Source: Bacillota bacterium
GTDB taxonomy: Bacteria; Bacillota; Negativicutes; Sporomusales; Sporomusaceae
Length of the DNA: 60,451 nt
Assembly (NCBI GenBank): GCA_023388195.1
Contig: JAEWGR010000086.1
Location: 1-60,451 of the forward strand
Reading direction: 5' to 3'
Position 1 is the stretch's first letter. Every line of letters starts with the position of its first letter. The position numbers were made by a program, and so were the translations under genes. Below are positions 41,595 to 50,653 of the stretch, piece after piece. Below the pieces are notes generated by a model. The model did no database searches. It saw nothing but the letters and a program-made list of their open reading frames with translations, and had not been told where the DNA came from.

Positions 41595-42425
41595 ATGGGA
41601 GATAATGCGCCAATCGGGATTTATGATTCCGGGCTGGGCGGGCTGACGGTGGTTAGAGAGGTACTTAGCCTGCTGCCGGGAGAAGATATAATATATTTTG
41701 GCGATACTGCCCGTACCCCTTATGGTTCACGGCCGGCAGCAGAAATTCTGGGGTTTATGCAGGAGATTCTGGATTTTTTTTCGGTCCAGAAGGTCAAAAT
41801 GGCCATAACAGCCTGTAACACGATGACGGCTCTTGGTCTGGAGCAAGCACAGGCAAGGTTTCCGTTTTTGGTGATCGGGGTGAACAATGGCGTAGCTGCC
41901 GCGCTGGCAGCCAGCCGGAACAAACGGATTGGGGTAATTGCCACCGAGGCGACTATCCATAGCGGCAAACATGCCCGGGCCATTAAGGCCGCGCTCCCGG
42001 CGGCCAGCGTATTTGCCCAGTCCTGCCCGCGCTTTGTGCCCCTCATTGAGCAGGAGAAATTATCCGGGCCTGAGATAGAAACGGCAGCCCGTGAGTATCT
42101 TAAGCCGCTTACCGACAGCGGTGTTGATACGTTGATTCTCGGTTGTACCCATTATCCGTTTATCAGCCCGCTGATCCGGGAGATTATGGGACCAGAGGTT
42201 GTCCTCATTGATCCGGCCAGGGAAACGGCAGCAGAGGCGCGCACGCAGCTTGCTCATAAAGATAAGCTCACCACCCGGGCGCGAGGGCGGGTGCGGTTAT
42301 GTTTTTCGGCAGATTTGCCGCGGGCGGAACGGGTAGCGGCCTGCGCCATTGATTTTTCCCGGGCCCAGGGGCCGGTTCCGAGTTTTGAATTGGTCAATCT
42401 ACAGGATTATTACTCAGAAGTCTAA
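41595..42425 (+). CDS. murI: Glutamate racemase
   Basis: A 276-residue racemase starting MGDNAPIGIYDSGLGGLTVVRE; AGGAGGTGG lies 5 nt before ATG 41595. The two catalytic cysteines are visible in TACNTMTA (about residue 74) and LGCTHYPF (about 185), and FGDTARTPYG is the usual substrate loop. It makes D-glutamate for peptidoglycan. In this organism glutamate is also a fermented substrate, so the racemase shares a pool with the mutase encoded 11 kb downstream. Confidence 0.95.
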   Translation: MGDNAPIGIYDSGLGGLTVVREVLSLLPGEDIIYFGDTARTPYGSRPAAEILGFMQEILDFFSVQKVKMAITACNTMTALGLEQAQARFPFLVIGVNNGVAAALAASRNKRIGVIATEATIHSGKHARAIKAALPAASVFAQSCPRFVPLIEQEKLSGPEIETAAREYLKPLTDSGVDTLILGCTHYPFISPLIREIMGPEVVLIDPARETAAEARTQLAHKDKLTTRARGRVRLCFSADLPRAERVAACAIDFSRAQGPVPSFELVNLQDYYSEV

Positions 42426-42469
42426 AATACAAGGGTTTCCTTGCCGATACCCGATGTGGAGGCACTAAT

Positions 42470-43012
42470 ATGGAAGTTTTGGCTGTTTTACTGATTCTGG
42501 TGTTAGGGGCGGCAGCTGCCATCTGGCTGTACATTGCCAAACAGGGTGATGCCCATTTCCAATTTATTGTTGATCAGCGTACTGATTTTACTCTTACGGA
42601 GATTACCGACACTAAGGCCACGTTTAAGGCTACGGTGCCATTTGTTAATAACGGTACGCAGGATGGCACACTGATGGATGTTTTCCCCCGTCATTTTTTG
42701 CCATGTGAACAATTTGATGCCGTTGATACCGATGCCCGGCTGACGCTGGACAGTGCGAACCGCAATGACGGTTACTGGGAAGCTTATATTGTTCCTTTTA
42801 ATACAGGCGGGGCTATTGTTTTAACCGTAACCTTCACCGCCAAAACCGGCGATATCCGGGAGGCTCTTAAAGATATGGTTGATATGCCGATTGATATTGT
42901 TTTTCAGGTAGTCGCCCGCAGCCCCTGGTATATTGATAAAAACCGGCTGGTCATGACGGCAGGCGAAATTCAGAAGGCTCTTGCCGCCGGCCAGCAAGCT
43001 GCAGTCAGATAG
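42470..43012 (+). CDS. Hypothetical membrane-anchored protein
   Basis: A 180-residue protein with one N-terminal membrane helix (EVLAVLLILVLGAAAAIWLYIA) and a beta-rich outer part with regularly spaced strands (ATFKATVPFVNNGTQDGTLMDVFPRHFLPCEQF, GGAIVLTVTFTAKTGDI). The fold pattern suggests an immunoglobulin-like or FixG-type sandwich outside the membrane. No family is recognised. It is followed after 11 nt by the CofE-like gene and seems to be in one transcript with it. Confidence 0.72.
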   Translation: MEVLAVLLILVLGAAAAIWLYIAKQGDAHFQFIVDQRTDFTLTEITDTKATFKATVPFVNNGTQDGTLMDVFPRHFLPCEQFDAVDTDARLTLDSANRNDGYWEAYIVPFNTGGAIVLTVTFTAKTGDIREALKDMVDMPIDIVFQVVARSPWYIDKNRLVMTAGEIQKALAAGQQAAVR

Positions 43013-43023
43013 GGGGAATAGAT

Positions 43024-43695
43024 ATGACAGAGCAGGCATTAGAGCTAAGACCGGTACCAACCCGGATACTTACAGATAAAGATAATATTGTTGATATTAT
43101 CGAGCAATATGCGAAAGCCGATATTGGCCCCAATGACGTTGTGTCGGTTGCCGAAAGTGTTGTGGCGATTACGCAGGGGCGGGTTGTGCGGCCTGAAGAA
43201 CTCAAACCGTCGCTGTTAGCCCGGATACTTTGCCGCTTCGTGCCGCAGAAAGGCAGTTTGTCTTCTGTATATGGCATGCAGTCGGCCATGAACGCCGAAG
43301 GCAGCGGCCGGGTTGCCTGGGCCATGTTTCTGGGCATGCTGGGCAAACTGGTAGGCAAAAACGGTCTCTTTTATGAACTGGCCGGTGAACAGGCGGCCTT
43401 GATTGATGATGTGACCGGGACGATGCCGCCTTTTGATAAACATTTGGTGTACGGTCCGGCTGATCCTAACGGTGTGGCTGAGGCCATCAGGAAACGTTTG
43501 GGCTGTTATGGGGCGGTTGTAGCCGATGTCAACGATCTCAAGCGGGCCGCAGTACTGGGGGCTACCCAGGGGCTTAATCCGAAAGAGATTGCCAGGATAC
43601 TTATTGATAATCCGTTTGGGAACGCCAGTCAAAAGACACCTATTGTGATTATCAAGAATTACAGCTTAGCCGCCCAAAAAGCAACAGGACAATAA
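43024..43695 (+). CDS. CofE-like (F420-0:gamma-glutamyl ligase family) protein
   Basis: A 223-residue protein of the CofE fold: RPVPTRILTDKDNIVDIIEQYA, NDVVSVAESVVAITQGRVV (the family's start of the active site), SGRVAWAMFLGMLGKL and PVIDNPFGNASQKTPIVIIK-like end. CofE adds glutamate to coenzyme F420, but F420 is unusual in Firmicutes and no other F420 gene is nearby. Many anaerobes carry such orphan homologues, whose amino-acid ligase targets are unknown. It ends at a terminator. Confidence 0.82.
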   Translation: MTEQALELRPVPTRILTDKDNIVDIIEQYAKADIGPNDVVSVAESVVAITQGRVVRPEELKPSLLARILCRFVPQKGSLSSVYGMQSAMNAEGSGRVAWAMFLGMLGKLVGKNGLFYELAGEQAALIDDVTGTMPPFDKHLVYGPADPNGVAEAIRKRLGCYGAVVADVNDLKRAAVLGATQGLNPKEIARILIDNPFGNASQKTPIVIIKNYSLAAQKATGQ

Positions 43696-43709
43696 ATTGA
43701 TCATTAAGC

Positions 43710-43741
43710 AAACAGAGGGTAGGCAGACTATCCTCTGTTTT
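43710..43741 (+). terminator. Intrinsic terminator after the CofE-like gene
   Basis: A 13-bp stem AAACAGAGGGTAG / CTATCCTCTGTTT (one wobble) with a 5-nt loop, ending in TTTT. The remaining gap to 43882 has a weak CGCTCAG/CTGAGC hairpin near 43831-43855. Confidence 0.85.
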
Positions 43742-43882
43742 AAATATCTATACACAGTCCACCGGTGACTTTATCTTAGCAGCCAGCCCTATGCCTGCGA
43801 GCCGCCAGGCGAAGCAAGCAGATGGTTGAGTCGCTCAGTTCTGAGCATAGCGAGGAACTTCTTTAAGGAGATGTGATTGATT

Positions 43883-44878
43883 ATGGCCCGCATCGGCATT
43901 ACGACTACTGTGCCGGTCGAGATTATTCTGGCGGCAGGGCATATCCCTGTTGATTTGAACAATATATTTATTACCAGTCCCGATGCCGGGCGTATGGTGG
44001 AAACGGCGGAAGAGGCCGGTTATCCCCGGAATATTTGCGGTTGGATAAAGGGATTATACGCGGTTGTGGTTAATAAGGAACTAAATGCCAGTTTTGGCGG
44101 TATTGATAAGGTCATCGCCGTTACGCAGGGGGATTGCAGCAATACCCACGCCCTGATGGAAACCTATGAGCTGGCCGGGGTCGAGACTATCCCTTTTGCC
44201 TATCCCTTTGACCGTGACTATGACCTGTTAAAACTGCAAATGGAAAAACTGATGGCCGCTCTGGGGACTGACTGGGCAGCGGTACATGCGGTCAAAAAAC
44301 AGCTGGATCAGCTGCGGCTGAAAGTGGCTGAGATTGACCGGCTGACCTGGCAGGACAATACAGTAAGCGGGTTACATAATCACTTATATCAGGTAAGCTG
44401 CAGTGATTTTAACAGCGATGCCGGTGCTTTTGCCCAGGATGTGGACAAGTTCCTGGCTTTGACCGGCAATGCCTGTGAATATGCCGAGGAATTGCGGCTG
44501 GGCTATATTGGCGTGCCGCCAATTTTTACTGACTTATACCCTTACCTGGAAACGATGGGGGCCCGGGTTGTCTACAATGAGGTGCAGCGGCAGTTTGCCA
44601 TGCCGTTTGCCACCGATGATATTGTTGAGCAATACCGGCAATACACCTACCCTTATGGTGTATTTGGGCGGATTAAAGATATTCAGGCCGAGATCGAAAG
44701 CCGCAATCTGGATGGGATTATTCATTATGTGCAGAGTTTCTGCTTCCGGCAGATTGAGGATATGATCCTGCGGGAGAAACTGACGGTGCCGATCCTGACG
44801 ATTGAAGGCGATAAACCGGGGCGGCTTGATGCCAGAACCAGACTGCGTCTTGACAGTTTTCTGGAAATGCTGCGCTAA
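43883..44878 (+). CDS. 2-hydroxyacyl-CoA dehydratase-like subunit (HgdB/BcrC family)
   Basis: About 331 residues of the 2-hydroxyglutaryl-CoA dehydratase / benzoyl-CoA reductase subunit family: GITTTVPVEIILAAGHIPVDLNNIF, GDCSNTHALMETYELAG and YVQSFCFRQIEDMILREKLTVPILTIEGDKPG show the family's conserved cysteines for a 4Fe-4S cluster. Such subunits work with an ATP-driven activator, and one is encoded directly downstream. The usual partner subunit is missing here, so it may be a stand-alone relative rather than a classic dehydratase. AAGGAGA precedes ATG 43883. Confidence 0.87.
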   Translation: MARIGITTTVPVEIILAAGHIPVDLNNIFITSPDAGRMVETAEEAGYPRNICGWIKGLYAVVVNKELNASFGGIDKVIAVTQGDCSNTHALMETYELAGVETIPFAYPFDRDYDLLKLQMEKLMAALGTDWAAVHAVKKQLDQLRLKVAEIDRLTWQDNTVSGLHNHLYQVSCSDFNSDAGAFAQDVDKFLALTGNACEYAEELRLGYIGVPPIFTDLYPYLETMGARVVYNEVQRQFAMPFATDDIVEQYRQYTYPYGVFGRIKDIQAEIESRNLDGIIHYVQSFCFRQIEDMILREKLTVPILTIEGDKPGRLDARTRLRLDSFLEMLR

Positions 44879-44904
44879 ACCGGGCTGATAAAGGAGGAAC
44901 AACT

Positions 44905-45660
44905 ATGCGATGCGGCATCGATTTAGGCAGTCGCAGCGTGAAAGTGGTAGTTATGGCTGCAGACACCAAAGAGTTGACAGCAACTGTCGTGTATGAGACG
45001 GCTACATTCTACCGTGAGTATGGTCACCGGACGGACAGCGGGTTGGCGGTAGATTTTGCCGCTTTGCAGCTGCCGGCGGTAGCACAGCTGACTGCCACCG
45101 GCTATGGCCGTAATACCATAAATATTGTGGGGGCGACAGTCATTCCGGAACTGAAAGCCCATATGCTGGGGGCCATTGCGCAAACCGGTCTGACTGATTT
45201 TACCCTGCTCGACTTAGGTGGCCAGGACAGTAAGGTGATCAAGGTGCGCAACGGCAGGATGGTGGATTTCCAGACCAACGATAAGTGCGCGGCCAGTACC
45301 GGACGCTATCTGGAAAACATGGCGGCAGTGCTGGGGATTGGTCTGGAAGAGCTGGCCAACTATAGTGAACAGCCGGTCGAACTCAGCGCCACCTGTGCCA
45401 TTTTTGGCGAATCCGAACTGATTGGGCGGATTGTGGAAGGCTTTACGGTGGCCGAGTTGGCTGCCGGCGTCAATTACACAATCTATAAGCGGATAAAACC
45501 CATGCTGAGTGCCCTGAAAAGCGATAAGATTATTTTTACCGGCGGCGTGGCCTTAGGCGGGGCAATTAAGCAGTTTATTACCCGGGAAATGGGGGTGGAG
45601 GTTATTGTACCGGCCCACCCGCAGCTTAATGGGGCAATTGGCTGTGCTGTATACAAATAG
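44905..45660 (+). CDS. Acyl-CoA dehydratase activase (HgdC/BadF-type ATPase)
   Basis: A 251-residue ASKHA-fold ATPase: phosphate loop CGIDLGSRSVKVVVM, second loop LLDLGGQDSKVIKV, and the two cluster cysteines in NDKCAASTGRYLE and SATCAIFGESELI that hold one 4Fe-4S between two subunits. It would pass one electron to the dehydratase-like subunit at the cost of ATP. AAGGAGG lies 6-9 nt before the ATG. With the preceding gene it forms a two-gene oxygen-sensitive module. Confidence 0.93.
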   Translation: MRCGIDLGSRSVKVVVMAADTKELTATVVYETATFYREYGHRTDSGLAVDFAALQLPAVAQLTATGYGRNTINIVGATVIPELKAHMLGAIAQTGLTDFTLLDLGGQDSKVIKVRNGRMVDFQTNDKCAASTGRYLENMAAVLGIGLEELANYSEQPVELSATCAIFGESELIGRIVEGFTVAELAAGVNYTIYKRIKPMLSALKSDKIIFTGGVALGGAIKQFITREMGVEVIVPAHPQLNGAIGCAVYK

Positions 45661-45689
45661 CCGGCAATAATGGTTGGGAGGCGGACAGT

Positions 45690-47363
45690 TTGTTGTTGGG
45701 AATTGATGTGGGTGGAACCTTTACCGATGCCGTAATCATCACAGCCGGCCACGTAACGGCCGCAGGCAAAACCCCGACTACACACGCAGATTTGTTAACA
45801 GGTATTGTGGCTGCAATGGATAAGGTGCTGGCAGGTCTTGCTGCAAACAAGATAAAGCGGGTGGCATTATCCACAACCATTGTGACCAATGCCCTGGTAG
45901 AAGAGACAATCGACAAAGCTGCCCTGCTGCTTATGCCCGGGCCGGGGCTTAATCTTGCCGGACTGGTCCCGGGAACCCCCTATTTTCTGTCAGGGTATAC
46001 CGACCATCGCGGCCGGGAGCAGGCGTTTCCCGACCGGGCCGAGGTTGCGTCCGCCTGCCGGGAGTTGCGCGGAACAGCAGTGGCGGCGGTGGCCGGCAAG
46101 TTTGCTGTACGCAATCCGGTGCAGGAACAGCAGGTAGCCGGCTGGGTGGCCGAATATCTGAAGCCGGCCTGCCTATCACTGGGCGCTCAGGTTTCAGGTT
46201 CATTAAATTATCTCCGGCGGACTAATTCCGCTTATTATAATTCGGCGGTATGGCGGATATTCTCCCGTTTTGCCGCTGCCATTGAAATGGCTTTGGCTGA
46301 ACGGGGGATCACCGCCCCTGTCTATATTCTCAAGGCGGATGGCGGCACCTTGCCGCTGGCCGCTGCCAAAGCCAGACCGGTTGAGGCTATTTTTACCGGA
46401 CCGGCAGCCAGTGCGCTTGGGATAATGGCCCTGGCTGCTCCGGCCGGGCCGTCCGTGTCGCTGGACATTGGCGGCACCACCACCGATATCGCTTTATGGC
46501 AGCACGGAGTACCGCTGCTGGCACCGGGCGGGGCCACTGTGAACGGCTACCCCACGGCGGTACGCTCGTTCTGGCTGCGGTCTGTGGGCGTTGGCGGCGA
46601 CAGCTATGTCCGCCGGGAAAACGGCAGCCTGGCCGTCGGGCCGATGCGCCGCGGACCGGCGATGGCCAACGGGGGTACGGAACCGGCGGTAGTCGATGCG
46701 CTGCTGGTGGCCGGTCTGATCGACTATGGCAAGCCGGCGCTGGCCAGAGAGGCGATGACCCGGGTGGCGGCAGAGGGACAGACACCGGAAGATGCTGCCT
46801 GGGCAACGCTGCGCGTAGCCACTGGTATTGTGTGCCGGACAATCCGGGCGATGCTGGCTGAACAGGCGGAAAAGCCTGTCTACAAGGTGGAAGATATTGT
46901 GGCCGGCGAAGTCTATCAGCCGGAGCTGGTTATCGGTGTCGGCGGTGCCGCCCTGGGGCTTGTACCGCTGGTGGCTGAGCAGCTGGAACTGCCATGGCAG
47001 GTGCCGCCGGGGTATATGGTGGCTAACGCGGTGGGGGCGGCGGCGGCCCGGTCAACAACGGAAATTACACTGCGGGCCGATACGGCCCAAGGGTTTTATA
47101 CTGTGCCGGAACTGGGCATCAAGCAGCCGGTCGATAAAAAGAATTTTACATTGCAGCACGCCTGGGCGGCGGCGGCAGTCCATCTGGGCGAGCGGGCGGC
47201 GGCAGGCGGGATGGCCGAGGCTGCTGTCCACAGTGAGCGGATTTACGAGGAAGAATTTAATGTTATTCGCGGCTTTACGACCATTGGCAGGATTATGACC
47301 TGCAGGCTGCAGGCAACGCCCGGCGTATTGATGCCGGTACGGATGGGGGCGGCGGGCTTATGA
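45690..47363 (+). CDS. Hydantoinase/5-oxoprolinase-family ATPase-fold protein
   Basis: A 557-residue protein starting at TTG 45690 (GGGAGG before it) with the ASKHA motifs LLGIDVGGTFTDAVII, ALSTTIVTNALVEE and VSLDIGGTTTDIALW. It matches the A subunit of hydantoinases and 5-oxoprolinases, which open cyclic amides with ATP. No B subunit (HyuB) follows, and it ends in an ATGA overlap with a histone-deacetylase-like gene. Its substrate here is unknown; pairing with an amidohydrolase suggests successive opening and deacylation. Confidence 0.88.
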   Translation: MLLGIDVGGTFTDAVIITAGHVTAAGKTPTTHADLLTGIVAAMDKVLAGLAANKIKRVALSTTIVTNALVEETIDKAALLLMPGPGLNLAGLVPGTPYFLSGYTDHRGREQAFPDRAEVASACRELRGTAVAAVAGKFAVRNPVQEQQVAGWVAEYLKPACLSLGAQVSGSLNYLRRTNSAYYNSAVWRIFSRFAAAIEMALAERGITAPVYILKADGGTLPLAAAKARPVEAIFTGPAASALGIMALAAPAGPSVSLDIGGTTTDIALWQHGVPLLAPGGATVNGYPTAVRSFWLRSVGVGGDSYVRRENGSLAVGPMRRGPAMANGGTEPAVVDALLVAGLIDYGKPALAREAMTRVAAEGQTPEDAAWATLRVATGIVCRTIRAMLAEQAEKPVYKVEDIVAGEVYQPELVIGVGGAALGLVPLVAEQLELPWQVPPGYMVANAVGAAAARSTTEITLRADTAQGFYTVPELGIKQPVDKKNFTLQHAWAAAAVHLGERAAAGGMAEAAVHSERIYEEEFNVIRGFTTIGRIMTCRLQATPGVLMPVRMGAAGL

Positions 47364-48679
47364 GCGGCAAATCTTTGGGGTTAGTTTTTTTCCCGGCTTT
47401 TGACTGGGCGATAACACCGGCTCATCCGGAGCGCGAAGAGCGCCTGCTCTATACACGGGACCAGATTGTGGAAGAAGGGCTGCTGGATTTGCCGAATATC
47501 AGGGAATACCGCCCCCGGCTGGCCAAATTACAGGATGCCGAGCGGGTCCATATCGGTGTGCCCGGGCTTGACCGGCTGATTACCGACGCTCATCTGGTGT
47601 CGGCCGGCGGGGCAATAACTGCCGCTGAGGCCGTCATGCGCCGGGAAGTAAACCGGGCCTTTGCCCTGGTGCGGCCGCCCGGGCATCACGCCATGCGGGT
47701 GGTACATGGTACGCGGGGCTTCTGCACTATTAATATGGAAGCGGTTATGGTAGAATATCTCCGGCGCCACTATGGCCTTAACCGGGTAGCGATTGTGGAT
47801 ACCGATGTGCATCACGGGGATGGTACGCAGGATATTTTTTATCACGATCCGGACACACTGTTTATATCGATGCATCAGGATGGGCGCACACTGTACCCGG
47901 GGACGGGGGCCATGTCCGAGCTGGGCAGCCCCGGGGCATTCTGCTCAACCGTCAACATCCCGCTGCCGCCAGGCACCACCGACCAGGGGTTGCATGTTGT
48001 GCTTGATGAGATTGTTTTGCCGATGCTGGAAGATTTTAAGCCTGACATGATTATTAACTCAGCCGGGCAGGATAATCATTATAGCGACCCGCTGGCCAAT
48101 ATGGCGGTTACAGCCCAGGGGTATGCGCGGCTGACAGAAAAACTGGGCGCCGATATTGCCGTGCTTGAGGGCGGCTATTCTATCGAAGATGCCCTGCCCT
48201 ATGTAAATACCGGCATCATCCTGGCCATGGCCGGCCTGGATTATAGCCGGGTGGTGGAGCCGGATATTGCCTGCTGTCCACGTCAGCCGGAAGCCAATAC
48301 CCGGTATATTGCCAAGCTGGCAGCCGAGTGGCGGCAAATCTGGGGCAGCCGGGACGAACTTAAGCGTGAGGCTGTTGCCAAAGCCGGAGACCTTTGGCAG
48401 CGCCGGCGGAATATCTTCTATGACGACAGCGGCATCCGGGAAGAACAACAGGAAACAGTACGGCAATGTCCAAGTTGTCAGGGCTATCAGACCATAACTA
48501 CCCGGGCTGATGGCCGCAATGCCGGCGCCAAGTCGGCATTTGCCGCCGTTATTCCCCGCCAAAGCTGCGGTGCCTGCCGGCGCCAGGCCCAGGCTGCCGT
48601 ACATAAGGCCAAAAAAGATGGCCGGCACGATCACTACTACCTTCAGGATAAAGAGCAGGATACACTGGAAGAAATCTAA
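47360..48679 (+). CDS. Histone-deacetylase-family amidohydrolase with C-terminal Cys4 tail
   Basis: A 439-residue protein of the arginase-like deacetylase superfamily. The zinc site and charge relay are intact: RPPGHH, VDTDVHHGDGT (Asp and His ligands), SAGQDNHYSDPLANM, and EGGYSIEDALPY. Bacterial relatives act on acetylpolyamines or small amides. The last 75 residues form an extra tail with CPSC and CGAC about 33 residues apart, which looks like a zinc ribbon or rubredoxin-like knuckle and is not part of the core family. The gene overlaps the preceding hydantoinase-like gene by 4 nt. Confidence 0.9.
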   Translation: MSGKSLGLVFFPAFDWAITPAHPEREERLLYTRDQIVEEGLLDLPNIREYRPRLAKLQDAERVHIGVPGLDRLITDAHLVSAGGAITAAEAVMRREVNRAFALVRPPGHHAMRVVHGTRGFCTINMEAVMVEYLRRHYGLNRVAIVDTDVHHGDGTQDIFYHDPDTLFISMHQDGRTLYPGTGAMSELGSPGAFCSTVNIPLPPGTTDQGLHVVLDEIVLPMLEDFKPDMIINSAGQDNHYSDPLANMAVTAQGYARLTEKLGADIAVLEGGYSIEDALPYVNTGIILAMAGLDYSRVVEPDIACCPRQPEANTRYIAKLAAEWRQIWGSRDELKREAVAKAGDLWQRRRNIFYDDSGIREEQQETVRQCPSCQGYQTITTRADGRNAGAKSAFAAVIPRQSCGACRRQAQAAVHKAKKDGRHDHYYLQDKEQDTLEEI

Positions 48680-48707
48680 TAAATATCTATTCTTTGAGGA
48701 GGTCATT

Positions 48708-49451
48708 ATGACCAGAGCAGACGGACGGGCAGTCAACGAACTGCGGAAAGTTAAAATTACCCGCAATTATTTAAAATACGCCGAAGGCTCAGTACTGGTG
48801 GAGTTTGGGGATACCAAGGTCATCTGTGCTGCAACCATTGAGGATAAAGTACCTCCCTTTTTAAAGGGTTCCGGGGAAGGCTGGGTAAGTGCCGAATACT
48901 CATTGATGCCGCGCTCGACGCAAAGCCGCAATGTGCGGGAGGCTGCCAGGGGCAAGCTGACCGGCCGTACCCATGAAATCCAGCGGTTGATCGGCAGGGC
49001 CCTGCGGAGTGTGATTGACCTTAAGGCCCTGGGGGAAAAAACAATCTGGCTGGACTGTGACGTCATGCAGGCTGACGGCGGCACCCGGACCGCGGCCATT
49101 ACCGGCTCTTTTGTGGCCCTTGTCGATGCGGTTAACAGCATCTGGGGCGAGAGTCCCAAGCCTTTTCCGGTGAAAGACTTTTTAGCGGCAGTCAGTGTCG
49201 GGGTTCTGCCGGCCGGCGTTTATCTGGATTTGTGCTACAGCGAAGACTCCACTGCCATCGTCGATATGAATCTGGTCATGACCGGCAGCGGGCAGTTTGT
49301 CGAAGTCCAGGGAACCGGCGAAAAAGGAACGTTTACGCAAACGCAGTTAACTGAGCTGCTGGCTGTCGGCGGTCAGGGCATAGAGCAATTGCTGGACATC
49401 CAGAAAGAAACTCTGGGCAAGCTGGCCTGGAAAGTTGGCCGGGAGGGATAA
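48708..49451 (+). CDS. rph: Ribonuclease PH
   Basis: A 247-residue enzyme starting MTRADGRAVNELRKVKITRNYL behind GAGGAGG. It carries the phosphorolytic core GSVLVEFGDTKVICAATIED, SAEYSLMPRSTQSR and DCDVMQADGGTRTAAITGS. RNase PH trims the 3' ends of tRNA precursors with phosphate. It forms the common rph-rdgB-phosphodiesterase trio of Firmicutes. Confidence 0.96.
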   Translation: MTRADGRAVNELRKVKITRNYLKYAEGSVLVEFGDTKVICAATIEDKVPPFLKGSGEGWVSAEYSLMPRSTQSRNVREAARGKLTGRTHEIQRLIGRALRSVIDLKALGEKTIWLDCDVMQADGGTRTAAITGSFVALVDAVNSIWGESPKPFPVKDFLAAVSVGVLPAGVYLDLCYSEDSTAIVDMNLVMTGSGQFVEVQGTGEKGTFTQTQLTELLAVGGQGIEQLLDIQKETLGKLAWKVGREG

Positions 49452-49454
49452 ATC

Positions 49455-50063
49455 ATGCCGCAGGTAATCAAAGAAATTATTGTTGCCAGTAAAAATGCCG
49501 GCAAGGTGGCGGAGTTTAAGCTGGCCTTAAGCAGCCTGCCCTACCGGGTGAGTTCCTTAGCTGATGTAGGTAATTTTCCGGAAGCGCCGGAAAACGGTCT
49601 GACTTTTACGGAAAATGCCTGTGCGAAAGCGCAGTTTTATGCCCGGCTGACAGGTAAGCTGTGCCTGGCTGACGACTCTGGCTTAGAGGTTGATTACCTG
49701 AAGGGCGACCCGGGGGTTTATTCGGCCCGGTATGCCGGTGACCATGCCGCTGATGAGGATAATAATAAAAAGCTGCTTGTTAACCTGACCGGGGTGCCTG
49801 CGGACAAACGCGGCGGCCGCTTCCGGTGTGTACTGGCGCTGGCTGATGCGGACAAAGTCCTTCTTACCGCCGAAGGGGCTGTGGAGGGCGTTATCCTTAC
49901 TGAGCCGCGGGGCAGTCAGGGATTTGGTTACGACCCGTTGTTTTTATTGCCGGAATTTGAACGCACGCTGGCGGAAATGAGCAAGCAAGAAAAAAATGCC
50001 ATTAGCCACCGGGGCCAGGCTATCAAAGAATTGGTTACCCAACTGGCGGCGCTGGCGAAATGA
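49455..50063 (+). CDS. rdgB: RdgB/HAM1-type non-canonical purine NTP pyrophosphatase
   Basis: A 202-residue enzyme: IIVASKNAGKVAEFKLAL, TFTENACAKAQFYARLTGKLCLADDSGLEVDYL, GVYSARYAGDHA and QGFGYDPLF are the family motifs. It hydrolyses dITP and XTP to protect DNA and RNA. It starts 3 nt after rph and overlaps the phosphodiesterase gene by 4 nt. Confidence 0.96.
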   Translation: MPQVIKEIIVASKNAGKVAEFKLALSSLPYRVSSLADVGNFPEAPENGLTFTENACAKAQFYARLTGKLCLADDSGLEVDYLKGDPGVYSARYAGDHAADEDNNKKLLVNLTGVPADKRGGRFRCVLALADADKVLLTAEGAVEGVILTEPRGSQGFGYDPLFLLPEFERTLAEMSKQEKNAISHRGQAIKELVTQLAALAK

Positions 50064-50536
50064 GAATCGGCGTTGTCAGTGACAGTCATGGCGACGCCGG
50101 GGTTCTGAACCGGGTTATTGCCGCCGCCGGGCCGGTTGCGCTGTGGCTGCATGCCGGCGATTACTGCCGGGACGGCCAGCAACTGGCTGCGCTGTCGGGA
50201 CTGCCGGTGACCGGGGTGGCGGGCAATTGCGACCGGACCGGTGCCGTACTTGCCGATGAGTATATCGAAGCCGCCGGCAAGAAAATCTGGCTGACCCACG
50301 GCCACCGGCATAACGTAAAATATGGTGTTGCTGAGCTGGTCTGGTGGGGCCGGCAGTACGGTGTGGATATCGTGGTTTTTGGTCATACCCATATTCCTTA
50401 CAATCACCGGCATCAGGAACTGCTGCTCTTTAATCCCGGCAGCCCGGGGGCGCCGCGGGGCGGATCAAAGCCAAGCTATGGCATCCTGGAGATCCGGGAA
50501 GATGGCACAATAGAAGGAAGTATCAGGGAATTATAA
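50060..50536 (+). CDS. YfcE/MJ0936-type metallophosphoesterase
   Basis: A 158-residue phosphodiesterase: IGVVSDSHGD, LHAGDYC, GVAGNCDRTG, LTHGHRHNVKYG and FGHTHIPY give the complete two-metal site. These enzymes cut phosphodiesters in the cytoplasm; the natural substrate of this subfamily is unclear. Coupled to rdgB by a 4-nt overlap and followed at once by a terminator. Confidence 0.94.
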   Translation: MRIGVVSDSHGDAGVLNRVIAAAGPVALWLHAGDYCRDGQQLAALSGLPVTGVAGNCDRTGAVLADEYIEAAGKKIWLTHGHRHNVKYGVAELVWWGRQYGVDIVVFGHTHIPYNHRHQELLLFNPGSPGAPRGGSKPSYGILEIREDGTIEGSIREL

Positions 50537-50563
50537 CCTTGCCGGCCGGCAAGGTTTTCTTTT
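50535..50563 (+). terminator. Intrinsic terminator of the rph operon
   Basis: A 9-bp perfect stem AACCTTGCC / GGCAAGGTT with GGCC loop, followed by TTCTTTTTG. Confidence 0.9.
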
Positions 50564-50653
50564 TGCCTGGCAGAATGTTTAACTCCTAACACGTACCCTG
50601 ACGCTGACGCATATAGTAATACAAGTGATGTCAGGGTGTTGGAGGTGACGGAG

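Noticed and set aside
43741..43882. Small RNA gene before the dehydratase-like gene
   Set aside because: Only a weak CGCTCAG/CTGAGC hairpin, no promoter or terminator pair.
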